In this document: piece by piece, positions 9,770 through 18,105 of the stretch | Numbering within the stretch: position 1 is the first letter of the stretch | Layout: each line of letters starts with the position of its first letter | From: Yinghuangia sp035454725 | GTDB taxonomy: Bacteria > Actinomycetota > Actinomycetes > Streptomycetales > Streptomycetaceae | NCBI RefSeq assembly: GCF_051388935.1 | Contig: NZ_JBPKBI010000006.1 | Span: 1-64,000 of the forward strand | DNA length: 64,000 bases | Direction of reading: 5' to 3' | Notes under the pieces: model-generated | The model's input: only the letters and a program-made list of their open reading frames with translations | Told to the model about the DNA's origin: nothing | Databases searched by the model: none | Program-made: the position numbers and the translations under genes

Positions 9770-10948
9770 GTGAAAACGCTGCCCCGACATGCGGCGGCCC
9801 TGGGCCTCGCGGCCGTCCTGGTCCTCGGTGCGGGGGCGTGCAGCGACACCAGGCACGCCGAGCCGGCCGACGGGGCCAAGCGCCCGGAACGGGCCGAGCA
9901 GGCCGACAACGCAGTGACCGGCGGAGACCGCACGCCTGGCGCGCAGGGCTTCCGCATCGGCCTGCTGCTGCCGGACAACACCGCGGTGCGCTACGAGCGC
10001 TTCGACAAGCCGTTCTTCGAGGCCGCGGTCGCGAAACTGTGCCCCGCCTGCGAGGTTCGGTACGCCAACGCCCGGCGGCAGGCCGCCACCCAGCGCCAGC
10101 AAGCCGAGGCGATGTTCGCCGGCGGCGTCGACGTCCTGGTCCTGGACGCCGTCGACACCCGGGCCGCCGCCTCGATCGTCGAATCGGCGAAGGCCAAGGA
10201 CATCCCGGTCATCGCCTACGACCGGTTCGCCGAAGGTCCGATCAGCGGCTACGTGTCGTTCGACGACGAGACCGTCGGCCGCATCCAGGGCACCGCGCTC
10301 CTGGAGGCGATCAGACGCGGCGGCGACGCCAAACGCGCGCCGGTCATCATGGTCAACGGCTCGCCGACCGACCCCGAGGCCGCCGCGACCAAGCGCGGCG
10401 CCCACGGCGTGCTGGACGGCCACGTGATCATCGGCCGTGAGTACGACACACCCGAGCGGTCAGGTTCCTCCGACTCGTCCGAGGACATCGCCCGGGAGGA
10501 GACCAGACAGGCCATCAACGCTCTCGGCGGCCCCGGCAAGGTCGCCGGTGTCCACGCCGCCGACGACCGCACGGCCGGCGGCGTGATCGCGGCACTCAAG
10601 GCGGCCGGCTTCCACCCCCTGCCGCCGGTCACCGGCCAGGACGCCGAACTCGCGGCCCTCCGCCGCATCGTCGCGGGCGACCAGTACATGACGGTGTTCA
10701 AGCCCTACCTGCCCGAGGCCCAGACCGCCGCCGCCATGGCGATCGCCGCGGCGACCGGCGTGCCGTACGCGAAAGCGAACCAGCGCAGGAGCAACGGCAC
10801 CGTCGAGGTCGCCGCGGCCATCCTCGAACCGGTCCCCGTGACCCGCGCCGACCTTGAGGACACCGTCATCCGCGAGCCGTACTACAGCGTCGCCGATATC
10901 TGCACACCCCAGTACGCGGACGCGTGCCGCGCGGCGGGTCTCCGCTGA
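9770..10948 (+). CDS. Sugar-type ABC transporter substrate-binding lipoprotein (XylF/RbsB-like), orphan
   Basis: A 392-residue secreted lipoprotein. A basic N-terminus and hydrophobic core lead to the lipobox 'LGAGAC' (Cys about 24). The body is a periplasmic-binding-protein type 1 fold: 'FRIGLLLPDNTAVRYERF', 'GVDVLVLDAVD', then 'DIPVIAYDRFAEG' and 'ISGYVSFDDETVGRIQG', which resemble xylose-binding proteins. The C-terminal half has 'VHAADDRTAGGVIAALKAAG'. The GTG at 9770 follows AGGAGG. No ABC ATPase or permease lies nearby, so it is either an orphan receptor or uses components elsewhere. A T-rich patch at 9690-9719 precedes the gene. Confidence 0.85.
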   Translation: MKTLPRHAAALGLAAVLVLGAGACSDTRHAEPADGAKRPERAEQADNAVTGGDRTPGAQGFRIGLLLPDNTAVRYERFDKPFFEAAVAKLCPACEVRYANARRQAATQRQQAEAMFAGGVDVLVLDAVDTRAAASIVESAKAKDIPVIAYDRFAEGPISGYVSFDDETVGRIQGTALLEAIRRGGDAKRAPVIMVNGSPTDPEAAATKRGAHGVLDGHVIIGREYDTPERSGSSDSSEDIAREETRQAINALGGPGKVAGVHAADDRTAGGVIAALKAAGFHPLPPVTGQDAELAALRRIVAGDQYMTVFKPYLPEAQTAAAMAIAAATGVPYAKANQRRSNGTVEVAAAILEPVPVTRADLEDTVIREPYYSVADICTPQYADACRAAGLR

Positions 10949-11193
10949 ATCACGACCGGGGTTTGATCGGCTCGAATTCACCGGGCGGGGCCGGAAGCCC
11001 AACGATCCGTCGGCGTGTCCGCGGTCCCGGGCGTGTGTATCACGCCACTTCGCGCACGCCGAAGCCGCCGTCCCGGTCGCACCGAATTCCGGAGGCGAAC
11101 CAGCGGCGGCGCTTCCCGCGTCTAGACTCGGTAGGTGCGTTTCCCGCCCGGGGGACGGGCGAGTTCCGCGATCGACCGATTGAGGAGGTACGG

Positions 11194-13137
11194 GTGGGCC
11201 TGCTGGAGAGCATTCGAGGACCCCGTGATCTCAAGGCGCTCTCTCCGGAGCAGCTCACCGATCTCGCCGACGAGATCCGCGACTTCCTGGTGGACTCCGT
11301 GTCCAGGACGGGCGGGCACCTCGGCCCCAACCTCGGCGTGGTGGAGCTCACGCTGGCTCTGCACCGCGTTTTCGACTCACCGCGCGACAAGATCCTGTGG
11401 GACACCGGCCACCAGAGCTACGTGCACAAGATCGTGACCGGCCGGCACGACTTCTCCGCGCTGCGCAAGGAGGGCGGCCTCTCCGGCTACCCGAGCCAGG
11501 CCGAGTCCGAGCACGACGTCATCGAGAACTCCCACGCATCGACGGTGCTGTCGTACGCCGACGGCTTCGCCAAGGCGTACCAGGTGCGCGGGCTCGACGA
11601 CCGGCACGTGGTCGCGGTCATCGGCGACGGAGCGCTGACCGGCGGCATGGCGTGGGAGGCGCTCAACAACATCGCCGCGGCCAAGGACCGCCCGGTGATC
11701 ATCGTCGTCAACGACAACGAGCGTTCGTACGCCCCGACCACCGGCGGCATGGCGAACCACCTCGCGACGCTGCGCACGACGCGCGGCTACGAGCGGTTCC
11801 TCGGCTGGGGCAAGGACGTGCTCGGCCGCACCCCCGTCGTCGGTGGCCCGGTGTACGACTTCCTGCACGGCGCCAAGAAGGGTTTGAAGGACTTCGTCGC
11901 CCCGCAGGGCCTGTTCGAAGACCTCGGCCTGAAGTACATCGGCCCGGTCGACGGCCACGACACCGACCAGGTGGAGCAGGCGCTACAGCGCGCGAAGGGC
12001 TTCGGCGGCCCGGTCATCGTGCACGCCATCACGCAGAAGGGCCGAGGCTACGACCCGGCCCGCAACGACGAGGCGGACCAGTTCCACGCGGTCGGCGTCA
12101 TCAACCCCGAGACCGGTCTGCCGATCGCCAAGGCGTCGGGCCAGTCGTGGACCTCGGTGTTCGCCGACGAAATGGTCAAGGTAGGCGGCGAACGCGACGA
12201 CGTCGTGGGCATCACCGCCGCGATGCTCATCCCCGTGGGCCTGCACAAGTTCGCCGCGAAGTACCCCGACCGCACGTTCGACGTCGGGATCGCCGAGCAG
12301 CACGCGGTCACCTCCGCCGCGGGTCTCGCGCTCGGCGGCCTGCACCCGGTGGTCGCGGTCTACGCGACGTTCCTCAACCGCGCGTTCGACCAGGTGCTCA
12401 TGGACTGCGCGCTGCACAAGTGCGGTGTGACGTTCGTGCTGGACCGGGCCGGGGTGACCGGTTTCGACGGGGCGAGCCACAACGGCATGTGGGACATGTC
12501 GATCCTCCAGGTCGTGCCGGGCCTGCGGCTCGCCGCACCGCGCGACGCGGCGCAGGTGCGCGCACAGTTGCGCGAGGCGCTGGACGTCGACGACGCGCCG
12601 ACCGTCGTGCGTTTCGCGAAGGGCACGGTCGGGCCGGACATCGACGCGGTCGGCCGGATCGGCGGCATGGACGTGCTGCGGCGGACCGGGCCGGAGCGCA
12701 ACGGCGAGGGCGAAGGCGGCGACGTCCTGATCGTCACCGTCGGCACGATGGCCGAGTGCGGCGTGGAGATCGCGGACCGGCTGGCCGACCAGGGCATCGT
12801 CTCGACGGTCGTGGACCCGCGCTGGGTCAAGCCGGTCGACCCCGCGCTTCCGGGTCTCGCGGCGCGGCACCGGCTCGTCGTGACGCTTGAGGACAACGGG
12901 CGCGCCGGGGGAGTGGGCACGATGATCGCGCAGGCCATGCGCGACGCGGGTGTCGACGTCCCACTGCGCGACTTCGGCCTGCCGAACGAGTTCCTGGACC
13001 ACGCGGCGCCGAAGGCGATCTTCGAGCGCGTGGGCCTGAACGCCCAGGACATCTCACGGCAGTTGGTCGAGGAGGTCGCACGGCTTGCCGTGAGCCCGGC
13101 CGACCCGCAGGACGAGGCGGCGCCGCAGGCATCGTGA
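11194..13137 (+). CDS. dxs: 1-deoxy-D-xylulose-5-phosphate synthase
   Basis: A 647-residue DXS, the first enzyme of the MEP isoprenoid pathway. It joins pyruvate and glyceraldehyde 3-phosphate using ThDP, and isoprenoid precursors for quinones, cell wall and terpenes depend on it. Visible motifs are 'LWDTGHQSYVHKI', the ThDP diphosphate motif 'VIGDGALTGGMAWEALNN' (GDG...NN), the transketolase pyrimidine domain 'FDVGIAEQHAVTSAAGLA' with the catalytic Glu, and 'DRAGVTGFDGASHNGMWD'. Length is normal. The GTG at 11194 follows GAGGAGG at ideal distance, and the protein then begins GLLESIRGPRDLKALS, typical for actinobacterial Dxs. The open frame upstream is not coding. No other pathway gene adjoins it. 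Confidence 0.97.
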   Translation: MGLLESIRGPRDLKALSPEQLTDLADEIRDFLVDSVSRTGGHLGPNLGVVELTLALHRVFDSPRDKILWDTGHQSYVHKIVTGRHDFSALRKEGGLSGYPSQAESEHDVIENSHASTVLSYADGFAKAYQVRGLDDRHVVAVIGDGALTGGMAWEALNNIAAAKDRPVIIVVNDNERSYAPTTGGMANHLATLRTTRGYERFLGWGKDVLGRTPVVGGPVYDFLHGAKKGLKDFVAPQGLFEDLGLKYIGPVDGHDTDQVEQALQRAKGFGGPVIVHAITQKGRGYDPARNDEADQFHAVGVINPETGLPIAKASGQSWTSVFADEMVKVGGERDDVVGITAAMLIPVGLHKFAAKYPDRTFDVGIAEQHAVTSAAGLALGGLHPVVAVYATFLNRAFDQVLMDCALHKCGVTFVLDRAGVTGFDGASHNGMWDMSILQVVPGLRLAAPRDAAQVRAQLREALDVDDAPTVVRFAKGTVGPDIDAVGRIGGMDVLRRTGPERNGEGEGGDVLIVTVGTMAECGVEIADRLADQGIVSTVVDPRWVKPVDPALPGLAARHRLVVTLEDNGRAGGVGTMIAQAMRDAGVDVPLRDFGLPNEFLDHAAPKAIFERVGLNAQDISRQLVEEVARLAVSPADPQDEAAPQAS

Positions 13138-13164
13138 CGGCAGGGAAGTCGAAAGCCGTCTGAA

Positions 13165-13206
13165 CCACTGGCAGTGGGGGGCCACTTCGCGGCGCGGAGT
13201 GGCCCC
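13165..13206 (+). terminator. Terminator hairpins after dxs
   Basis: Two hairpins follow the dxs stop: CCACTG-G-CAGTGG (13165-13177) and GGGGCCAC / GTGGCCCC with a 13-base loop (13178-13206). Together they are a convincing terminator region. Confidence 0.65.
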
Positions 13207-13541
13207 GCGGGTTTTGCGCGAGTGCGGCGGTGTTTTCTGCTGTCCGAACTTGCGGCCTCGTGCGGCTGTTTGCGCGACTGGGTGACCCGTAGGCTTCCTG
13301 GTGACGCGGCTGAGGAAGCTTCAGTCCCAACTCCCCGCTCCACACGCCTTCTTCGCGCCGCCCGTGACGGTCGCGCGGCTCCGCGCCGCCCGCCTCGGCC
13401 TGCGCCTGGTGCCCGCGCGTTCAAACCCGCCCCCGGCCATCCGCGTGACGATTCACCCGTACGCGCCGACCGCGACAGGCGAATCCCTTGGGCCTGGTCG
13501 ACTATCCATGACCTGACACCGAGCGAAGCGGGGATCAGGCC
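13207..13541. other. Intergenic stretch before the permease gene; no gene seen
   Basis: This 335-bp stretch has short open frames in several phases but none with a ribosome site or consistent G/C-ending codons. It presumably holds the promoter of the permease gene. I see no clear dyad or promoter consensus. Confidence 0.5.
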
Positions 13542-15113
13542 ATGGGTGCCTCAAGTCCTTCCGGGACAAAACCGTCCAGGAGCAAGTCCGCGTTCCGGAC
13601 CAAGTCCGTCGAGCAGTCGATCCGGGACACGGACGATCCGGAGCACGGCCTCAAGCGCGCGTTGTCCGCGCTCGATCTGACGGTGTTCGGTGTCGGCGTC
13701 ATCATCGGAACCGGCATCTTCGTGCTCACCGGCACGGTCGCGCGGGACACGGCGGGGCCCGCGGTCGCGCTGTCCTTCATCGCCAGCGGCGTGGTGTGCG
13801 CGCTCGCGGCCCTGTGCTACGCGGAGTTCTCGTCGACGGTCCCGGTGGCCGGTTCGGCGTACACATTCGCGTACACCTCGATCGGCGAGCTGCCGGCGTG
13901 GATCATCGGGTGGGACCTGATCCTCGAACTCGCCTTGGGGGCCGCGGTCGTCGCGGTCGGCTGGTCCGGGTACGTGCAGTCCCTGCTGGCGTCCGCCGAT
14001 GTGACGCTGCCCAGCGCGCTCAACGGCGGCACGGAGGACGACTGGGGCTTCAACCTCCCCGCGACGCTGCTGGTGCTCGCGCTGACCGCGATCCTGGTGT
14101 ACGGCGTGAAGCTGTCCTCGCGCTTCACCGCGATCATCGTCGCCATCAAGGTCACCGCCGTGCTGCTGGTGATCTTCGCGGGGATGTTCTTCATCAAGGC
14201 GGACAACTACTCGCCGTTCATCCCCGACAAGCAGCCGCCCGAGGACGCCAACGGCGGTCTCAAGCAGCCGTTGATCGAATGGATCAGCGGGTTCGAGGCG
14301 TCGACGTTCGGTGTCATGGGGATCTTCTTCGGCGCGGCGACCGTCTTCTTCGCGTACATCGGCTTCGACATCGTCGCGAGCGCCGCCGAGGAGACCAAGA
14401 GGCCGCAACGCGACCTGCCGATCGGCATTTTGGGTTCGCTGGCGATCTGCACGGTGTTGTACGTCGCGGTTTCACTCGTCGTCACCGGCATGCAGCACTA
14501 TTCCGAACTGTCCACGGACGCACCGCTGTCCGACGCCTTCAAGGCGACCGGGCACGGGAACTGGGCATGGGTGATCAACACGGGCGCGGTGGCCGGTCTG
14601 ACATCGGTGACGATGATCATGCTGCTGGGGCAGAGCCGGGTGTTCTTCGCGATGAGCCGCGACGGACTGCTGCCGAAGTTCTTCGGCGAGACACACCCGG
14701 TCTACCGCACGCCCTATCGCTCGACCATCGCGCTCGGGACGGTCGTTGCGGTGGTCGCGGGCCTGATCCCGCTCAAGCAGCTCGCCGAGCTCGTCAACAT
14801 CGGCACGCTGTTCGCGTTCGTCGTGGTATCGATCGGGGTCATCATCCTGCGACGCACGCGCCCGGACCTGCCGCGCTCGTTCCGTACCCCGTGGGTGCCG
14901 TATCTGCCGATCGCGTCGGTTCTCGCGTGCCTGTGGCTGATGGTCAACCTGCCGGTCGAGACGTGGTGGCGGTTCCTGGTGTGGATGGCCGCCGGATTCG
15001 TCATCTACTTCGCGTACAGCCGCAAGCACAGCCGCATGGGCCGCCCCCCGGCCGGGAGTCCGCCGCGGCCGGACGGCGCGGCCGAGCAGAGAAACACCCC
15101 CGAACTGCTGTGA
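13542..15113 (+). CDS. Amino acid permease, APC superfamily (cationic amino acid transporter type)
   Basis: A 523-residue inner-membrane protein with about 12-14 membrane segments. The first carries the APC signature 'GVGVIIGTGIFVLTG' (about 47-61), the unwound substrate-binding TM1. 'PVAGSAYTFAYTSIGELPAW' in TM3 and 'FFAYIGFDIVASAAEETKRP' in TM6 are typical of the CAT subfamily (YhdG-like). These carriers take up amino acids by proton coupling or exchange. The C-terminal 30 residues are polar and Pro/Arg-rich. The start at 13542 has only a weak GGGGATCAGG site upstream; no better in-frame start is seen. It stands alone and is convergent with the next gene, 6 bp away. Confidence 0.92.
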   Translation: MGASSPSGTKPSRSKSAFRTKSVEQSIRDTDDPEHGLKRALSALDLTVFGVGVIIGTGIFVLTGTVARDTAGPAVALSFIASGVVCALAALCYAEFSSTVPVAGSAYTFAYTSIGELPAWIIGWDLILELALGAAVVAVGWSGYVQSLLASADVTLPSALNGGTEDDWGFNLPATLLVLALTAILVYGVKLSSRFTAIIVAIKVTAVLLVIFAGMFFIKADNYSPFIPDKQPPEDANGGLKQPLIEWISGFEASTFGVMGIFFGAATVFFAYIGFDIVASAAEETKRPQRDLPIGILGSLAICTVLYVAVSLVVTGMQHYSELSTDAPLSDAFKATGHGNWAWVINTGAVAGLTSVTMIMLLGQSRVFFAMSRDGLLPKFFGETHPVYRTPYRSTIALGTVVAVVAGLIPLKQLAELVNIGTLFAFVVVSIGVIILRRTRPDLPRSFRTPWVPYLPIASVLACLWLMVNLPVETWWRFLVWMAAGFVIYFAYSRKHSRMGRPPAGSPPRPDGAAEQRNTPELL

Positions 15114-15119
15114 CCGCGT

Positions 15120-15911
15120 TCACCACAGCTGGTCGGTGTACGTGTCGCGCCCGGGGACGGTGGGGATCCACGGCGCGGCGAATGTCACCGTGCCGATGCC
15201 GGATGTGTTGATTCGGTCGGCCCACGAGCGGAAGGCATCCCAGTTCTCGCGCGGGTCTTCGACGAGGAAGTAGAGCTGGAGACTGCGCGTGGCGGCGTTC
15301 GGGTCGCGCGGGACGAAGGCCGGGGCGTCGTCGGCGAGCGGCACCGCGGTCCAGGCGGCGACCGACTCGATGGGCGAACCGGCAAGGAACTCAGGCAGGT
15401 TCGTATCGAACCAGGTCTCCAGCTCGGTCTGCGAGACCCCGTCGGCGCGCTGCACCGCGAGTGAGACGAGGCCCTGGTATCCGTGGTCGAGTGCGAGTTC
15501 GAGCGGCACCGGGTCGTCGTCGCGGTACCAGCGCCGGTCGTGGAGGTACATGCCGGTGTGCGCGTGCACGCGGTTCGGGAAGCCGCGGTCGTGTGAGTAG
15601 AGCCAGTTGACCTGCTCGACGGCCCATGTGTTCCACTCGTCCCACTGGCCCTCGTTGACCCAGTAGACGGCGAGAAACGAACCCGCGTCCACGGCCGGCA
15701 CGAAATCCGACTCGGCCGGGAAGCGCAGCTCCTTCAACTCCCGGGTGGCCACCCACCGTTTGCCCGCGAGCATGCCGGGGCCGATCATGCAGCCGGCGTA
15801 GAAGTGGTCGCGCTCGTACCAGCGGTGGTACTCGACTTCGTGGCCGCGCTCGGGGTCGACCGCGGTGAACAGCATCCCGGTCGCCCGGATCGGGTACTCC
15901 TTGAAGCCCAT
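15120..15911 (-). CDS. Uncharacterised protein, possible dimeric alpha/beta-barrel (EthD-like) fold
   Basis: A 263-residue soluble protein without signal or membrane segments. The N-terminal half contains 'HEVEYHRWYERDHFYAGCMI' (about residues 24-43), which resembles the 'xxYHxWYxxxH' patterns of dimeric alpha/beta-barrel proteins (EthD, DUF4286 and similar). A second, weaker repeat follows ('GYQGLVSLAVQ...ELETWFDTNLPEFL'), as if two barrel halves were fused. Function is unknown. I chose ATG 15911 because GGAGGG lies exactly 6 bp upstream; ATG 15917 has no room for it. The promoter region holds two tandem copies of a CTGAC-N5-GTCAG palindrome, so it is probably controlled together with the SDR genes next to it. 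Confidence 0.7.
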   Translation of the reverse strand: MGFKEYPIRATGMLFTAVDPERGHEVEYHRWYERDHFYAGCMIGPGMLAGKRWVATRELKELRFPAESDFVPAVDAGSFLAVYWVNEGQWDEWNTWAVEQVNWLYSHDRGFPNRVHAHTGMYLHDRRWYRDDDPVPLELALDHGYQGLVSLAVQRADGVSQTELETWFDTNLPEFLAGSPIESVAAWTAVPLADDAPAFVPRDPNAATRSLQLYFLVEDPRENWDAFRSWADRINTSGIGTVTFAAPWIPTVPGRDTYTDQLW

Positions 15912-15934
15912 GCTCATCCCTCCACGACGGCTAG

Positions 15935-15966
15935 CTGACACTACGTCAGATCTGATGCAATGTCAG
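15935..15966. promoter_or_regulatory. Two tandem CTGAC-N5-GTCAG operators
   Basis: CTGAC-ACTAC-GTCAG (15935-15949) and CTGAT-GCAAT-GTCAG (15952-15966, one mismatch) lie 24-55 bp upstream of the gene starting at 15911. Their centres are 17 bp apart. A third, perfect copy is at 16309. The layout fits a dimeric repressor such as a TetR-family protein; no such gene is in the window. Confidence 0.7.
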
Positions 15967-15986
15967 TACGCCTGCGTCTCTCCACC

Positions 15987-16298
15987 TCATGGAACATCGA
16001 ACGCTCCGAACTCCGCATACGAGGCCGTCAGAAACGTCCGGACGGCATCTTCTTCCCGCACATCGACCGTCGCCGCGTACACGCGCCGCCCGGCCTCTTC
16101 GACGGCCTTCACCGTCGCGCCCATGTCCTCCCGGTCGCACACCGCGACATCCGCCCCGAACCGCGCGAGCGCGGCAGCTGTGGCCGCGCCGATACCCCGC
16201 GCCGCGCCGGTCACGACAGCCGTGCGCCCCTGAAGCAGCACTGTCGAAGGGTCCAGAACCACCGCAGCCTCCGAGGTCGCCGACAGTGATGCCCGCAC
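15987..16298 (-). pseudogene. SDR gene fragment (N-terminal Rossmann half only)
   Basis: The 103-codon frame encodes the first third of an SDR: 'LLQGRTAVVTGAARGIGAAT' with the TGxxxGIG glycine motif, the acidic residue after strand 2 ('AVCDRED'), 'TVDVREEDAV', then 'FGAFDVP' and a stop. In an intact SDR, 'FDV' continues into LVNNAG and the catalytic Y-x3-K region; all of that is missing. The next sequence is the operator region of the gene at 15911, so the 3' part was probably removed when that gene arrived. The GTG start at 16298 lies 10 bp from a CTGAC-N5-GTCAG operator. Confidence 0.7.
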
Positions 16299-16308
16299 AC
16301 GATGCCAT

Positions 16309-16323
16309 CTGACGCTGCGTCAG
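16309..16323. promoter_or_regulatory. Third CTGAC-N5-GTCAG operator
   Basis: CTGAC-GCTGC-GTCAG is a perfect copy of the site at 15935. It lies between the SDR fragment (minus strand) and the SDR gene at 16540 (plus strand), and could control either. Matching half-sites with a different central five bases argue against simple duplication. Confidence 0.7.
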
Positions 16324-16539
16324 GGAAGACCCTGCGCCGTGCGCCAACTGTCGTCGACGGCAGCCGGACCGGCAAACCCAATTCCTCCCCATCGCCGCCT
16401 CTGGCACCAGCACGTCGGCCGTCGTACCGTGACCCGGACCGCGCCCCCGCTCGCTCAGCGCCTCTTGACGGTCCATCAGCTCTTCGCACCGCCGAACGCA
16501 CCTCTCCCACGCGCGCGTTTCACCGGAAGGAACGTTCCC

Positions 16540-17265
16540 ATGGGCAAACTCGACGGCCGCGTCATCCTCATCACCGGCGCCGCGCGGGGCCAAGGCGAAG
16601 CCGAGGCCCGCCTGTTCGTCGCCGAAGGCGCCCGCGTCGTGCTCGGCGACGCCGCCCGCTACACCCACCTCGATGTCGCCTCCGAAGCCGACTGGACCAC
16701 CGCCGTCGCCGATGCCGTCTCCGCCTTCGGCAAACTCGACGGCCTGATCAACAACGCCGGAATCCTGCGCTTCGGCGCCATCGTCGACACGTCCCTCGAC
16801 GAGTACATGCACATCGTGAACGTCAACCAGGTCGGCGTCTTCCTCGGCATGAAGGCCGTCATCCCCGCTCTGACCGCAGCCGGCGGCGGCACCATCGTCA
16901 ACACCTCGTCCAGCAGCGGCCTCCAAGGCCTCGCCGGAATGGTCGGCTACACCGCGACCAAATTCGCGGTACGAGGCATGACCAAGGCCGCCGCCCTCGA
17001 ACTCGGCCGCGTCGGCATCCGCGTCAACTCCATCCATCCCGGCGGAATCGACACCCCGATGACCCGCCCCGAAAGCGTCGACGGCCTCGTCAGAGACGAC
17101 ACCTCCCTCGGCAACATCTACGGCAACCTCCCGATCCCCCGCGTCGGCCAACCCGAGGAAGTAGCCAAACTCGCCCTCTTCCTCACCTCCGACGACTCCT
17201 CCTACTCCACCGGCTCCGAGTTCGTCATCGACGGCGGCCTCACCGCAGGCCCGCCCTGGGGCTGA
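16540..17265 (+). CDS. SDR-family oxidoreductase lacking part of the cofactor region
   Basis: A 241-residue SDR. The glycine motif TGAARGQG is at about 13-20, NNAG in 'DGLINNAGIL', and the catalytic Y-x3-K in 'GYTATKFAVRGMTKAAAL'. The C-terminus ends 'STGSEFVIDGGLTAGPPWG', as in steroid-dehydrogenase-like FabG proteins of actinobacteria. After strand 2 the protein reads 'VVLGDAARYTHLDVASEADW'; relatives have about 14 more residues between the acidic 'GD' and 'GDAARYxHLDV'. The two GD/GDA repeats look like endpoints of an in-frame deletion that removes helix 3. Cofactor binding may be weakened. The ATG at 16540 follows GGAAGGAACG. A CTGAC-N5-GTCAG site lies 217 bp upstream. Confidence 0.82.
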   Translation: MGKLDGRVILITGAARGQGEAEARLFVAEGARVVLGDAARYTHLDVASEADWTTAVADAVSAFGKLDGLINNAGILRFGAIVDTSLDEYMHIVNVNQVGVFLGMKAVIPALTAAGGGTIVNTSSSSGLQGLAGMVGYTATKFAVRGMTKAAALELGRVGIRVNSIHPGGIDTPMTRPESVDGLVRDDTSLGNIYGNLPIPRVGQPEEVAKLALFLTSDDSSYSTGSEFVIDGGLTAGPPWG

Positions 17266-17462
17266 GCCCCATCGGTGGATTGGGCGATCACCCCGGCGGC
17301 CCGGACGCGGGGACGGTACCCGAGGGAGGTCGTCGGACCTTCGTCGGCCGAAATCGTAGGGGCCGACGGGCGCCGGACTCGCTCAGCGGTTCGGGTGGGG
17401 CCCGCAATACCAGGCGGAACGCGATGTGGCCATGCACCCGCGACCCCCTCGGCGGATCCTTG

Positions 17463-17657
17463 AGCGGCGATAAAGGCGTATGCGGAGGGGCGGATCGGGT
17501 GCGAGTGGTTGCCCGACTCGTCGGCGAGAAGGTCGGAGACATGGAAGCGCGGCCGGCAGAGGCCGGTGTGGCGCCGCCCCCGCAACCAGTACGCCGCGAT
17601 GCTGTGGACGACTTGCTCGTACGCGCGCGGGCCGAGGAGTGAACGCGTGCGAGACAA
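17463..17657 (-). pseudogene. Possible gene remnant of unknown family
   Basis: On the minus strand, codons from about 17650 to 17470 have strongly G/C-ending third positions and read 'LLGPRAYEQVVHSIAAYWLR', then 'RHTGLCRPRFHVSDLLADES' and 'NHSHPIRPSAYAFIAAQ'. After that the bias fades, although the frame stays open to 17202 inside the SDR gene. It looks like about 65 codons of a degraded gene. I do not recognise the family. The rest of 17266-17697 shows nothing I can name. Confidence 0.3.
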
Positions 17658-17697
17658 GGACCGCAGCCGCGCGTGATCCGTTCGTCCAATCGCGGGG

Positions 17698-18105
17698 TCA
17701 GACTCGGGGTTGCAAACGAAGCATTCGAATATCCGGGCGCACCTTGGCGACCGCGGCGAAGTCGTCGTCGACGTGGAGCAGCGTCAGCCGGTGGTGCTCG
17801 GCTGTGAGCGCGATCAGGATGTCTATGGGCGACGGGCCCCGATGGTGGCCGATGCGCGCCAAATCGCGCTGCACCCCGATGATTCGCGGCCAAGGGTCCT
17901 CGATCGTTGGAACCCAGGCGAAGGTTTGGCCAAGCATGCTGAAGAAAGGCTCGTAGTCGCGGTCGGTACGCAGGCCGGGCATCAGCTTGGCCTCCACCGG
18001 CGCGCAGATGGCGACAAGGCCGCGAGCCACGTTCTCCGTCTACGGAGAGCCGAGTTGTTTGCGCAGGACGCGCCACACCGCGGAGGTGTCGGCGAGGTAT
18101 GTCAC
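17698..18105 (-). pseudogene. vapC: VapC-type PIN-domain toxin with an in-frame amber codon
   Basis: Read across one TAG, the frame gives a complete 135-codon PIN-domain ribonuclease. It starts VTYLADTSAVWR (first acidic residue), then after the stop continues 'VARGLVAICAPVEAKL', 'HHRGPSPIDILIALTA' and 'LLHVDDDFAAVAKV', which supply the remaining Mg-binding acids. The TAG at 18042-18040 is codon 22 and sits where relatives have Trp (GSP-W-x-E), so a single TGG-to-TAG change explains it. Codons on both sides are in the same frame with normal bias. The GTG start overlaps the antitoxin stop by four bases (GTGA), the usual vapBC coupling. As it stands, only a 21-residue peptide or a restart at GTG 18030 lacking the first catalytic Asp could be made. 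Confidence 0.8.

Noticed and set aside
17698..18030. Separate 110-residue gene starting at GTG 18030
   Set aside because: It is in the same frame as the VapC N-terminus, separated only by one TAG; without that part the first catalytic Asp is missing.
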